In this document: positions 18,430 to 26,386 of the stretch, piece by piece
Position numbering within the stretch: the stretch's first letter is position 1
Layout: each line of letters begins with the position of its first letter
Source of the DNA: Brucella haematophila
Lineage (GTDB): Bacteria; Pseudomonadota; Alphaproteobacteria; Rhizobiales; Rhizobiaceae
Assembly: GCF_005938105.1 (NCBI RefSeq)
Contig: NZ_VCPE01000011.1
Location: 124,001-188,000, forward strand
Length of the DNA stretch: 64,000 bases
Reading direction: 5' to 3'
The notes under the pieces: generated by a model
What the model was told of the DNA's origin: nothing
The model's input: the letters and a program-made list of their open reading frames with translations, nothing else
Database searches by the model: none
Position numbers and translations under genes: made by a program

Positions 18430-18825
18430 ATGCATAAGACCCTTCAGCCGCAAGGCTGGGCCCGCCCCATCGGATATGCCAACGGCGTTGAAGCCCGCGG
18501 GCGCACCGTCTACATCGGCGGCCAGATCGGCTGGAACGAACAGCAACAGTTCGAGACCGACGATTTCGTCGAGCAGACCGAGCAGACATTGAAGAACATT
18601 GTCGCCATTCTGGCGGAAGCCGGCGGCAAGCCGGAGCATATCGCTTCCATGACCTGGTATTTCACCGACAAGGTTGAATATACCGCCAATCTGAAAGGCA
18701 TCGGTCGCGCCTATCGCGATGTGATCGGCAAGCACTTCCCCGCAATGGCGGCGGTGCAGGTTGTTGCGCTGGTCGAAGACCGGGCCAAGATTGAAATACA
18801 GGCTTTTGCCGTTATACCGGACTGA
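18430..18825 (+). CDS. RidA/YjgF-family protein lacking the catalytic arginine
   Basis: A 131-residue Rid-family protein. RidA enzymes hydrolyse reactive enamine/imine intermediates and form trimers with the active site between subunits. The C-terminal family block is present (FPAMAAVQVVALVEDRAKIEIQAF in part), but the arginine that normally follows the proline, and binds the substrate carboxylate, is replaced by methionine or alanine. That places it among the Rid subgroups whose activity is unknown. The operon makes an amino-substituted cyclohexene-CoA, so a role in handling an enamine-CoA or its deamination is an attractive inference. Confidence 0.82.
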   Translation: MHKTLQPQGWARPIGYANGVEARGRTVYIGGQIGWNEQQQFETDDFVEQTEQTLKNIVAILAEAGGKPEHIASMTWYFTDKVEYTANLKGIGRAYRDVIGKHFPAMAAVQVVALVEDRAKIEIQAFAVIPD

Positions 18826-18832
18826 GGCAACC

Positions 18833-20818
18833 ATGGCCGATAGACGCGAATTCTCCCCCGCTGTGACAGGCACAGTTGTTGACGGCATTCTTGTCGTCAC
18901 GGTCGACAACCCGCCGGTCAACGCCACATCCGCTGATGTGCGCAAAGGTTTTGCCGCAGCCATTCGCCATGCTTCTGCCGACGCGGCGATCCGTGCGACC
19001 GTGCTGAGCGGTGCAGGCAAAATCTTCATCGGCGGGGCAGACATTCGCGAATTTGGCAAGCCTCCGGTCGAACCGACATTGCCGGATGTTATCACGATCA
19101 TCGAAAGCGCCGACAAACCCGTGGTGGCCGCTATCAACGGCCCCGCTTTGGGCGGCGGGCTTGAGGTTGCGCTTGCGACTCACGCCCGTATCGCATCAAC
19201 CAGCGCCTCCTTTGCCTTGCCGGAAGTCAAGCTCGGGATCGTGCCCGGCGCTGGCGGCACGCAGCGCCTGCCTCGACTGATCGGGCCGCTCGCAGCACTC
19301 GATATGATCGCCACCGGACGCCAGATTGCCCCGGATGAAGCGCTACAATTGGGCCTCATCGACCAGATATCGGATGGCGATCTTGTGGCCGACGCTATCG
19401 CGCTCGCCAATACGCTGGTCGGCAAGCCATTGTGCCGGACCGGCGATCTGCCCGTTACCGCGCCCGATGCAGCCGCCTTTGAACAGGCCAAGGCCAAAAT
19501 ACTGAAAAAGGCGCGCGGCGCGACCGCTCCCGGAGAAGCGGCGCGGCTGGTCCAACTCTCGACGACAACCGCGATTGCCGAAGGTCTGGCCGAAGAACGG
19601 ACAACCTTCATTCGCCTGCGCGATAGCACGGAAGCAGCCGCCTTGCGGCATCTGTTTTTCGCCGAACGTGCCGCTGGAAAAGTGGAAGGCATTGAGGCGA
19701 AGCCTCGGGCGCTTTCCACCATCGGCATTGCCGGGACCGGCCTGATGGGATCGGGCATCGCCGTTGCCTGTCTCGCCGCTGGCTATAAGGTCATCGGCTA
19801 TGAAACGACTGCGGAAGCAGCCGCCAAGGGCCATGCGCGGATCAGCGACATGATCCAGAAGGCTGTCGATACGGGCAGGCTTTCCACCGAAGCCGCAGAC
19901 GCGCAACGTGCAAAGCTCACTGTCAGCGCCGATATGGCTGCACTGGCCGATGCCGATCTCGTCATCGAGGCCGTGTTCGATGATTTCACCGTCAAGGCGT
20001 CGCTGTTCCGCGCGCTTGATGCGTTGCTGCCTGCGGCAACCATTCTCGCGACCAATACAAGCTATCTCAACCCGGATGAGCTGGCCGCCGTGACAAGCCG
20101 TGCCGACCGGGTGCTGGGCCTGCACTTCTTCTCGCCAGCCAATATCATGCGGCTTCTGGAAGTGGTGCGCTGCGCGCAGACCTCCGACGAGACGCTGGCA
20201 ACCGGCATCGCCTTCGCCCGTAAGATCAAGAAGCTGCCCATCGTTACCGGTGTCTGCGAAGGCTTTATCGGCAACCGGATGTTTTCGGCCTATCGCGCGC
20301 AAGCCGAGGAAATACTGGCCGAAGGCGCTTATCCCGAAGATATCGACCGCGCCATGGAAGCCTATGGCTTTCCGATGGGACTCTTCGCGGTTTACGACAT
20401 GGCCGGGCTGGAAATTGCCTGGGCGCGGCGCAAGAGAGCGGCGGCAAGCCGCGATCCCAACCTGCCCTATTTCGATGTTGCCGACAAATTATGCGAAGCC
20501 GGTCGTTTCGGGCGCAAGACCGGTCTCGGCTGGTATCGCTATGCGGACGGTGTTCGCGCCAGCGACCCGGACGTTCACGCGCTGATCGACGATTACCGCG
20601 CACGCAACGCCATTGTTCCTCGCAGTTTCAACGACGAAGCAATCATGCAGCGCCTGCTCGCTGCCATGGCGGATGAAGGAAAAGCGCTGCTTGAAGAAGG
20701 CATCGCGCGCCATTCCGACGACATTGATCTCGTTCTGGTCAACGGCTACGGCTTTCCCTCGATCAAGGGCGGCCCGATGTTTGCAACAATGTCCGGGACG
20801 GGCGATCAGGCGAACTGA
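18833..20818 (+). CDS. FadB-type fusion: enoyl-CoA hydratase / 3-hydroxyacyl-CoA dehydrogenase
   Basis: A 661-residue two-domain beta-oxidation enzyme. Residues 1-190 form a crotonase domain (GAGKIFIGGADIREFG; PALGGGLEVALATHARIAS). A NAD-binding domain begins with GIAGTGLMGSGIAVACLAAG near residue 300, followed by LGLHFFSPANIMRLLEVV and GFIGNRMFSAYR. It would carry out hydration and dehydrogenation after ring opening. The ATG at 18833 lies 7 bases after the Rid-family stop; upstream in-frame starts overlap that gene. It ends the operon, convergent with marR. Confidence 0.87.
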   Translation: MADRREFSPAVTGTVVDGILVVTVDNPPVNATSADVRKGFAAAIRHASADAAIRATVLSGAGKIFIGGADIREFGKPPVEPTLPDVITIIESADKPVVAAINGPALGGGLEVALATHARIASTSASFALPEVKLGIVPGAGGTQRLPRLIGPLAALDMIATGRQIAPDEALQLGLIDQISDGDLVADAIALANTLVGKPLCRTGDLPVTAPDAAAFEQAKAKILKKARGATAPGEAARLVQLSTTTAIAEGLAEERTTFIRLRDSTEAAALRHLFFAERAAGKVEGIEAKPRALSTIGIAGTGLMGSGIAVACLAAGYKVIGYETTAEAAAKGHARISDMIQKAVDTGRLSTEAADAQRAKLTVSADMAALADADLVIEAVFDDFTVKASLFRALDALLPAATILATNTSYLNPDELAAVTSRADRVLGLHFFSPANIMRLLEVVRCAQTSDETLATGIAFARKIKKLPIVTGVCEGFIGNRMFSAYRAQAEEILAEGAYPEDIDRAMEAYGFPMGLFAVYDMAGLEIAWARRKRAAASRDPNLPYFDVADKLCEAGRFGRKTGLGWYRYADGVRASDPDVHALIDDYRARNAIVPRSFNDEAIMQRLLAAMADEGKALLEEGIARHSDDIDLVLVNGYGFPSIKGGPMFATMSGTGDQAN

Positions 20819-20840
20819 AATCCGGCAGGCGGAAGGCGGC

Positions 20841-21338
20841 TTACTCGTCTTCCGCTCCGGAAAGATGGTTTCGTACCGACTTCTTCAGCGGATCGAGGTC
20901 GGCCAGCAATATCTGGATGACATCGTGATCGACGTCGGCCATCATTTCCCGCAACCAGCCTTCATGGGCGCTGGCCATCTGGCTGAAAACCGAAATGCCC
21001 TGATCCGTCAGGCGAGCAACCGTGACGCGACGATCGGCACCCGGCGTTTCGCGCTTGACCAGACCTTCGGTCTCCAGCCGCTCCACCAGCCCGGTCACAT
21101 TGCCATTGGTCACCATCGTGCGGCGTGACAGTTCACCCAGCCGCAAGCCGTCCGGCTCGCGATAGAGCTGCGCCAGCAAATCGAATTGTGGGAGTGTTGC
21201 GCCGAATTCGTTGCGCAGACGCCGCCTGATTTCCTGTGAGATCAGCTTGGTCGTGGACAACATGCGCAGCCAAAGGCGCAATTCCGGCTTTTCGCTTTCA
21301 TGATCCTCGCTGACTATGATCTCGAAATCCACCGACAC
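20841..21338 (-). CDS. MarR-family transcriptional regulator
   Basis: A 165-residue MarR protein with a winged helix spanning about residues 50-115 (LAQLYREPDGLRLGELSRRT; then NGNVTGLVERLETEGLVKRE). Its N-terminus (VSEDHESEKPELRLWLRMLSTT in part) resembles regulators of aryl-CoA pathways. It is convergent with the beta-oxidation operon and is preceded by an operator-like palindrome related to the one in front of that operon. It is therefore the best candidate for the pathway repressor, possibly released by 2-aminobenzoyl-CoA. Confidence 0.86.
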   Translation of the reverse strand: MSVDFEIIVSEDHESEKPELRLWLRMLSTTKLISQEIRRRLRNEFGATLPQFDLLAQLYREPDGLRLGELSRRTMVTNGNVTGLVERLETEGLVKRETPGADRRVTVARLTDQGISVFSQMASAHEGWLREMMADVDHDVIQILLADLDPLKKSVRNHLSGAEDE

Positions 21339-21401
21339 GCCAATTTCCTTTGTTCAACCGCACGCTGGTCAGGCTCAGGAATCGAGCCACACCGTGCTTT
21401 A

Positions 21402-21430
21402 AGATTCGCGTTTGCCGAAAAATATTTCAA
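21402..21430 (-). promoter_or_regulatory. candidate marR promoter
   Basis: Read on the minus strand, TTGAAA (21430-21425) and GAATCT (21407-21402) are 17 bases apart and point at the marR start at 21338. The -35 element lies inside the palindrome at 21424-21439, consistent with autorepression. Confidence 0.35.
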
Positions 21431-21439
21431 GCCTTAAAT
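21424..21439. promoter_or_regulatory. degenerate copy of the MarR-type palindrome
   Basis: ATTTCAAGCCTTAAAT matches 13 of 16 positions of ATTTTAAGCTTAAAAT at 13141-13156, and both are followed by an AATT(A/G)ACC stretch. It overlaps the predicted marR -35 element. Confidence 0.45.
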
Positions 21440-21747
21440 AATTGACCTGACAGCCGATGTGAGGACGGCAAAACGCCCTTCATCAGCGCGAAATGCAGCG
21501 CAAGCGGCATTTTATTTCTAAATGCATATATTTCTAATTCCAAGCGCGATTTCTGCATTCAAGAAAATGTCCGAACAAGCAAGATTTCAGGCTTGATAAG
21601 CCTGTATGGAAAGTCGTTTCGGACCGCTTAATTACTTGCAAAGTCATATGATATTGCATAGCTTTCCTCTCAAGGCTCACAGAAGCCATTACACAAATCC
21701 GCAGTTCCGCCCACACTGGGTTGAGCGCGGTAAAGACGAGGGAAACT

Positions 21748-22536
21748 ATGAAAGAGACATCCGTTCTCACCGGTCTCGCATCCGCATTGGTGTCGCAATC
21801 GATCAAGGTCGTGGATATTACCGCGCCGCTCGGACCCGACACGCCGGTGCTTTATCTTCCGCCGCAATTCGGCAAGAACACCCCGAATGTGAAGATCCAC
21901 GAGATCAGCAAATATAATCAGGACGGTCCGTTCTGGGCCTGGAACTGGATCGAGCTGGGCGAACACACGGGAACCCATTTCGACGCGCCGAGCCATTGGG
22001 TCACGGGCAAGGACCATTCCAACAACACGACGGACACCATCCCGCCGCAGAATTTCGTTGCGCCGGTCAATGTGATCGACCGCTCTTCGGAAGCAGCCGC
22101 CAACCCGGATTATCTCCTCACGGTGGAAAGCATCCAGCAATGGGAAGCGGAGCATGGCGAGATTGAAGCCGGCTCATGGGTGATCCTGCGCACCGACTGG
22201 TACAAGCGCAATGGCTCGACCGAGACATTCCTGAATGCCGACGAGAATGGTCCGCATTCGCCCGGACCGACGGCGGAAGCAATCCGCTATCTTCTGTCCA
22301 AGGGGATCATCGGCTGGGGTCAGGAAACCATCGGCACCGATGCCGGTTCGGCTGGCGGCATGACCCCGCCCTTCCCGGCACACCATCTGCTGCATGAAGC
22401 CAATCGCTACGGCCTCGCAAGCCTCAGCAATCTCGACCAGCTTCCAGCAAAAGGCGCGATCCTGATCGCCGCACCGTTGAAATTCGTCGCTGGTACGGGA
22501 TCGCCAGTGCGGGCGCTGGCGCTGGTTCAGGGCTAA
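21748..22536 (+). CDS. cyclase-family metal-dependent hydrolase, isatin hydrolase-like
   Basis: A 262-residue member of the cyclase/kynurenine-formamidase (PF04199-type) family. The metal-binding signature EHTGTHFDAPSHW (about residues 72-84; His73, His77, Asp79, His83) is complete. The aromatic-rich stretch PFWAWNWIELG before it is typical of the isatin-hydrolase branch, which opens isatin to isatinate using Mn2+. N-formylkynurenine or another cyclic amide remains possible. The ATG at 21748 is used because GAGGG lies just upstream; an in-frame TTG at 21721 has no such site. It is a single gene divergent from marR. Confidence 0.75.
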   Translation: MKETSVLTGLASALVSQSIKVVDITAPLGPDTPVLYLPPQFGKNTPNVKIHEISKYNQDGPFWAWNWIELGEHTGTHFDAPSHWVTGKDHSNNTTDTIPPQNFVAPVNVIDRSSEAAANPDYLLTVESIQQWEAEHGEIEAGSWVILRTDWYKRNGSTETFLNADENGPHSPGPTAEAIRYLLSKGIIGWGQETIGTDAGSAGGMTPPFPAHHLLHEANRYGLASLSNLDQLPAKGAILIAAPLKFVAGTGSPVRALALVQG

Positions 22537-22537
22537 A

Positions 22538-23524
22538 TCAGCATCCCGACTGCCGCTCCAGATAAGGCAGTTCACGCGGCCGGATTGTGCTGGCCAGCGT
22601 ATTGATGCGCAGCATAGCGCGTTCGTGCGAGATTTGCAGATGATGCACGAGCGCGCGTTGTGCCCCGGCCAGATTATCGGCCTGCAGGCACGCCACGATC
22701 TCAACATGCTCGGGCAAAAACGGTTCCGACGCGAAAAGTCCTGAGGTCCACTGATACAGGAAATGGTGTGCGACGAGCAGGGTCTGCGGCAGCCGCACCG
22801 CCTCCAGCAGGGAGGCGCTGTCGCAATGGCCAAGCAGTTCGACATGCAGTTCCTGTTCCAGCCGGTCCAGTGTTTCGCCCGCGACCAATGGAGAGGCGAC
22901 CGCTTCATCCAAATTCCGGCGAACCCTCTCCAGAAGTCCCTCGGGCAAACGCGGCAGAGCCTTTTCAAGCGCGAGTGGCTCTAGCACCCATCGCAACTCG
23001 AACAGGTCATGAATGTGCTTGTCGGTCAGCGCCGGGGCCAACCAGCGGCCACGCGCATCCTTCTGGATAACGCCGCGCTGCTGCAACCGGGCCATGACGT
23101 CATGCGCCACAGTGCGGCTGACACCATAGTGCTTTGCCAGGGCCAGCTCGTTGACACGCCAACCATCCAGCGATGTGCGGGCGAAAATCTCGCTTTCGAT
23201 TTCGGTATAGATGAGCTGCCAGCTGGGCATGAACTGCATGCGGCTGTTCTTGCTCTGCCTGACAAGGGGGGCGCCATTTGGACAGCCCGCCCCGTTCACC
23301 GCCGCTTCCTCGGCAATCGCATAGCCGCGCCCATCCGCCTTGCGAATGAGACCGCGCTGTTCCAGTTCCGCCAAGGCTTGGCGCGCTGGTGCCCGGCTGA
23401 TGCCAAACAGTTCCGCGACCCAGCTTTCCGTCAGTCGCTTGGTCGCCGGGATGGCGCCATTGGCAATATCAGCCGCCAGACTGTCACGCGCGCGCTGATA
23501 AAGTTTGGGTGCGATGTTCCGCAT
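22538..23524 (-). CDS. GntR-type regulator with two tandem winged-helix domains
   Basis: A 328-residue regulator. Two consecutive GntR winged-helix units are visible: residues about 5-70 (LTESWVAELFGISRAPARQA) and about 100-165 (VNELALAKHYGVSRTVAHDV). They are followed by an FCD-type helical ligand-binding domain (about 170-310). Ordinary FadR/FCD regulators have one winged helix and about 240 residues. The gene ends 2 bases from the stop of the convergent hydrolase gene and is divergent from the Ldh_2 dehydrogenase, which it probably controls through the palindrome at 23782-23799. Confidence 0.8.
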   Translation of the reverse strand: MRNIAPKLYQRARDSLAADIANGAIPATKRLTESWVAELFGISRAPARQALAELEQRGLIRKADGRGYAIAEEAAVNGAGCPNGAPLVRQSKNSRMQFMPSWQLIYTEIESEIFARTSLDGWRVNELALAKHYGVSRTVAHDVMARLQQRGVIQKDARGRWLAPALTDKHIHDLFELRWVLEPLALEKALPRLPEGLLERVRRNLDEAVASPLVAGETLDRLEQELHVELLGHCDSASLLEAVRLPQTLLVAHHFLYQWTSGLFASEPFLPEHVEIVACLQADNLAGAQRALVHHLQISHERAMLRINTLASTIRPRELPYLERQSGC

Positions 23525-23781
23525 AATGTCAATTTCCTCCCCTGAATGCGTCCGGCTTTTTGTTATTTTGTCCGGCCAGCCCCGATATCCCCCAGATACC
23601 CACAGGCATGCTCCCGCCTATGTCGGGATGGATAAGCTCATATACAACCCATTGAGTCCAGTATGGTTTATGGATTGATGGTTCATCTCCGTGAACAGTG
23701 AAGGGATGCTCCAATTCCTCCACTCCTCCCCAACAACACTGCACGCTAATATATCCCGGATTGCGTCTCCCCATTAATTCG

Positions 23782-23799
23782 TATAGTGCATGCACAATA
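23782..23799. promoter_or_regulatory. candidate GntR operator
   Basis: TATAGTGCATGCACAATA has a perfect 10-bp core palindrome GTGCATGCAC and only one mismatched pair over 18 bp. It lies 25 bases upstream of the dehydrogenase start and in the spacer shared with the divergent GntR gene. Confidence 0.45.
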
Positions 23800-23823
23800 C
23801 ATTATGGCTGGAGGAGTTTCATA

Positions 23824-24888
23824 GTGCAACAGGAAGTTGACCAGGCCACGTTCTCGCTCGCATCGCTAGAACGGTTCTGCCGTGAGGTTTTTTCAGCATG
23901 TGGAGCAGATGCCGCGACCGCCGATGCGGCAACGCGCGCCATGATGCACGGCACGCGCTACGGCGTGGATAGCCACGGCGTTCGCCTTCTCGCGCATTAT
24001 GTGACTGCTCTCGTTGGCGGTCGCGTCAACAAGACCCCCAAGCTCAAGGCCGCTCGCAGCTTCGGCGCGATTGAAACGCTCGATGCCGACGATGCCCATG
24101 GCGCTCTGGCGGCTTATACCGCGATGGATCGCGCCATTGCTTTGTCCGACCAGTTCGGCATCGGTGCGGTTGCCATTCAGAACAGTTCGCATTTTGCTGC
24201 CGCTGGAGCCTATGCACTGGAAGCAGCGCGGCAAGGCCGGATCGGTGTGGCGGTCTGCAATTCCGACAGTTTCGTGCGCCTTCACGATGGCGCAATGCGG
24301 TTTCACGGCACCAATCCGATTTCGGTCGGCGTGCCGACCACTGACGAAAATCCGTGGCTACTCGATATGGCCACAAGCTCGATCCCCTATAACCGCGTGA
24401 TGCTCTATCGCAGCCTCGGCGTCGAGCTGCCGCAGGGCGTTGCATCCGATCTCAACGGTGTCGATACACGCGATGCAGAAGCGGTCGAAATGCTTGCGCC
24501 GCTGGGCGGCGAATTCGGCTTCAAGGGTGCCGCGCTCGCCGGTGTTGCGGAAATTCTCAGCGCCGTTCTGACCGGCATGAAGCTCAGCTTCGATATCGCC
24601 CCGATGGGCGGCCCGGATTTTGCGACGCCGCGCGGCATGGGTGCTTTCGTTCTGGCGATCAAGCCGGAAGCCTTTATCGAGCGCGATGTGTTCGACGCAG
24701 GCATGACCCGTTATCTCGAAACATTGCGCAACTCACCAGCGCGCGAAGGCTGCACCGTTATGGCTCCGGGCGACCGCGAATGGCGCGTTGCCGAAGAGCG
24801 TGAGCAGACCGGCATCACCATCGACCCGGTGACGTGGCAGGCATTCGGCGAAATGGCAGAAAAATACGGCGTGGCGCTGCCCGCCTGA
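23824..24888 (+). CDS. Ldh_2-family malate/L-lactate-type NAD(P)-dependent dehydrogenase
   Basis: A 354-residue oxidoreductase of the malate/L-lactate/ureidoglycolate dehydrogenase family. Seen features are the N-terminal HGTRYGVDSHGVRLLAHYV motif, NSSHFAAAGAYALEAA, and MRFHGTNPISVGVPT in the nucleotide-binding half. These enzymes reduce or oxidise 2-oxo/2-hydroxy acids. The GTG at 23824 follows GGAGGAG at 23811-23817; an earlier ATG at 23698 would run through the operator. With the MFS gene downstream it may form a small hydroxyacid utilisation unit under the GntR regulator. Confidence 0.82.
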   Translation: MQQEVDQATFSLASLERFCREVFSACGADAATADAATRAMMHGTRYGVDSHGVRLLAHYVTALVGGRVNKTPKLKAARSFGAIETLDADDAHGALAAYTAMDRAIALSDQFGIGAVAIQNSSHFAAAGAYALEAARQGRIGVAVCNSDSFVRLHDGAMRFHGTNPISVGVPTTDENPWLLDMATSSIPYNRVMLYRSLGVELPQGVASDLNGVDTRDAEAVEMLAPLGGEFGFKGAALAGVAEILSAVLTGMKLSFDIAPMGGPDFATPRGMGAFVLAIKPEAFIERDVFDAGMTRYLETLRNSPAREGCTVMAPGDREWRVAEEREQTGITIDPVTWQAFGEMAEKYGVALPA

Positions 24889-24995
24889 CCTTGCAGGTCA
24901 CATACGCATAAACAACCCGTCAGAGCGATTAAAGCAACGCAGCCGCTCTGATTACCATTCGAACTGTGAAGACATATCCCGGGAGGATATTGGGA

Positions 24996-26312
24996 ATGAA
25001 TACTTCAAACAAGGCGCCTTTCGGCGCCAGCCGCTTCCGGTATTTCATACTTTTCATGTGTTTTATCGGCATCGCGATCAACTATCTCGATCGCGCCAAT
25101 ATGAGCGTGGCACTGCCCTTCATCGATTCCGAACTGGGCCTGAACCTGACCAACACGCAGAAGGGCCTCATCCTTGGTGCCTTCTTCTGGGCCTATGACG
25201 GCATGATGCTGTTTGCAGGCTGGATCACGGACAAGCTTGGCGCGCGCAAGAGCTTCTCGCTCGCCGCCATCTGGTGGTCGATATTCACCGCCGTCACCCC
25301 GCTCGCCAACAGCTTCTGGTCTTTCTTCACCGTCCGCTTCTTCCTCGGCGCTGGTGAAGCACCGGCCTATCCGGCAGCAACCAAGGCAGCTTCGCGCTGG
25401 TTCCCGAGAAGCGAACGCGCCTTTGCAACGGCTGTGATCGATTCCGGTTCGCGCGTCGGCACGGTTCTGGCGCTGCCGATCGTGACCTCGATTATCGCTT
25501 TCGCAACCTGGCACTATTCCTTCGTCATTCTGGGTGCTGTCGGCCTCGTCTGGGCGTTTTTCTGGTACGTCACCTATCGCGATCCGTCGGAACATCCGCG
25601 CGCCAATGATCTGGAACGTCAATACATCATCCAGAACGGTGCCCGCACCGACGACAATGACAGCGAAGAAGCACAGAAAATCCGTTGGGCAGACCTGTTC
25701 CGCTACCGCACGGTCTGGGGCATGATGCTCGGCTTCTTCTGCCTGAACTTCGTCATCTACTTCTTCCTGACCTGGTTCCCAACCTATCTGAAGACCGCAC
25801 GCGGCCTGAACCTTGCAGAACTCGGCCTTTATGGCATGCTGCCGGGCATCGCTGCTGTCGTCACCGCCTGGATCGCCGGCCTTCTGGCCGACCGCGCCAT
25901 CCGTGGCGGCGCGAATGTCACCACCGTGCGCAAGATCGTCATGGTTGGCGGCATGCTGGGCGGCGCAGCTATCCTTCCGGCAGCGCTGGTTGAATCGCTC
26001 TATGCAGCTTTGTTCTTCCTGGCGATTTCCTATAGCAGCCTTGCCATCGCAGCGACCGCGATCTGGTCCCTGCCAGCCGACGTTGCACCAAGCTCGCGCC
26101 ATGTGGCATCGATTGGCGGCATCCAGAACTTCGCTTCGAACATTGCAGGCATCATCAGCCCGTTCCTGTTCGGCTTCCTGCTGGATCAGTTCAACGGCAG
26201 CTATACGCCATCCTTCCTGATGGCCGCCATCATGGCTGTTGTCGGCGCATTTTCCTACGCGTTCATTGTTGGACGTGCGGAACCTCTGCCGATCCTTCCT
26301 CCCCGCTCGTAA
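24996..26312 (+). CDS. MFS transporter, ACS (anion:cation symporter) type
   Basis: A 438-residue MFS protein with twelve membrane segments. The first helix region NYLDRANMSVALPFI and the loop motif WITDKLGARKSF are characteristic of the ACS family (tartrate, glucarate and phthalate transporters). GGGAGG at 24981-24986 serves the ATG at 24996. It is the second gene after the dehydrogenase and probably imports the organic acid that enzyme acts on. A 7-bp inverted repeat (CAGAGCG/CGCTCTG, 24921-24950) lies between the two genes. Confidence 0.82.
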   Translation: MNTSNKAPFGASRFRYFILFMCFIGIAINYLDRANMSVALPFIDSELGLNLTNTQKGLILGAFFWAYDGMMLFAGWITDKLGARKSFSLAAIWWSIFTAVTPLANSFWSFFTVRFFLGAGEAPAYPAATKAASRWFPRSERAFATAVIDSGSRVGTVLALPIVTSIIAFATWHYSFVILGAVGLVWAFFWYVTYRDPSEHPRANDLERQYIIQNGARTDDNDSEEAQKIRWADLFRYRTVWGMMLGFFCLNFVIYFFLTWFPTYLKTARGLNLAELGLYGMLPGIAAVVTAWIAGLLADRAIRGGANVTTVRKIVMVGGMLGGAAILPAALVESLYAALFFLAISYSSLAIAATAIWSLPADVAPSSRHVASIGGIQNFASNIAGIISPFLFGFLLDQFNGSYTPSFLMAAIMAVVGAFSYAFIVGRAEPLPILPPRS

Positions 26313-26337
26313 GTTCATCAACGAGCGCTGACGAAAA

Positions 26338-26376
26338 AGCCCCCATCCGGGTGATCCGGATGGGGGCTTTTCTTTT
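26338..26376. terminator. bidirectional intrinsic terminator
   Basis: AGCCCCCATCCGG at 26338-26350 pairs with CCGGATGGGGGCT at 26356-26368 (13 bp, 5-base loop). T residues follow on the plus strand and A residues precede it, so it can stop both the MFS transcript and the convergent ABC transcript. Confidence 0.88.
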
Positions 26377-26386
26377 AACCCAAACG

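Larger units (their letters stand above)
21339..21747. promoter_or_regulatory. 409-base regulatory spacer between marR and the isatin-hydrolase-like gene
   Basis: No gene is seen here. The segment is A/T-rich relative to its surroundings and contains the MarR-operator-like element at 21424-21439, a direct repeat TATTTCTAA at 21513-21521 and 21529-21537, and the motif shared with the iorA upstream region at 21524-21543. It should contain promoters for both divergent genes. Confidence 0.5.
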
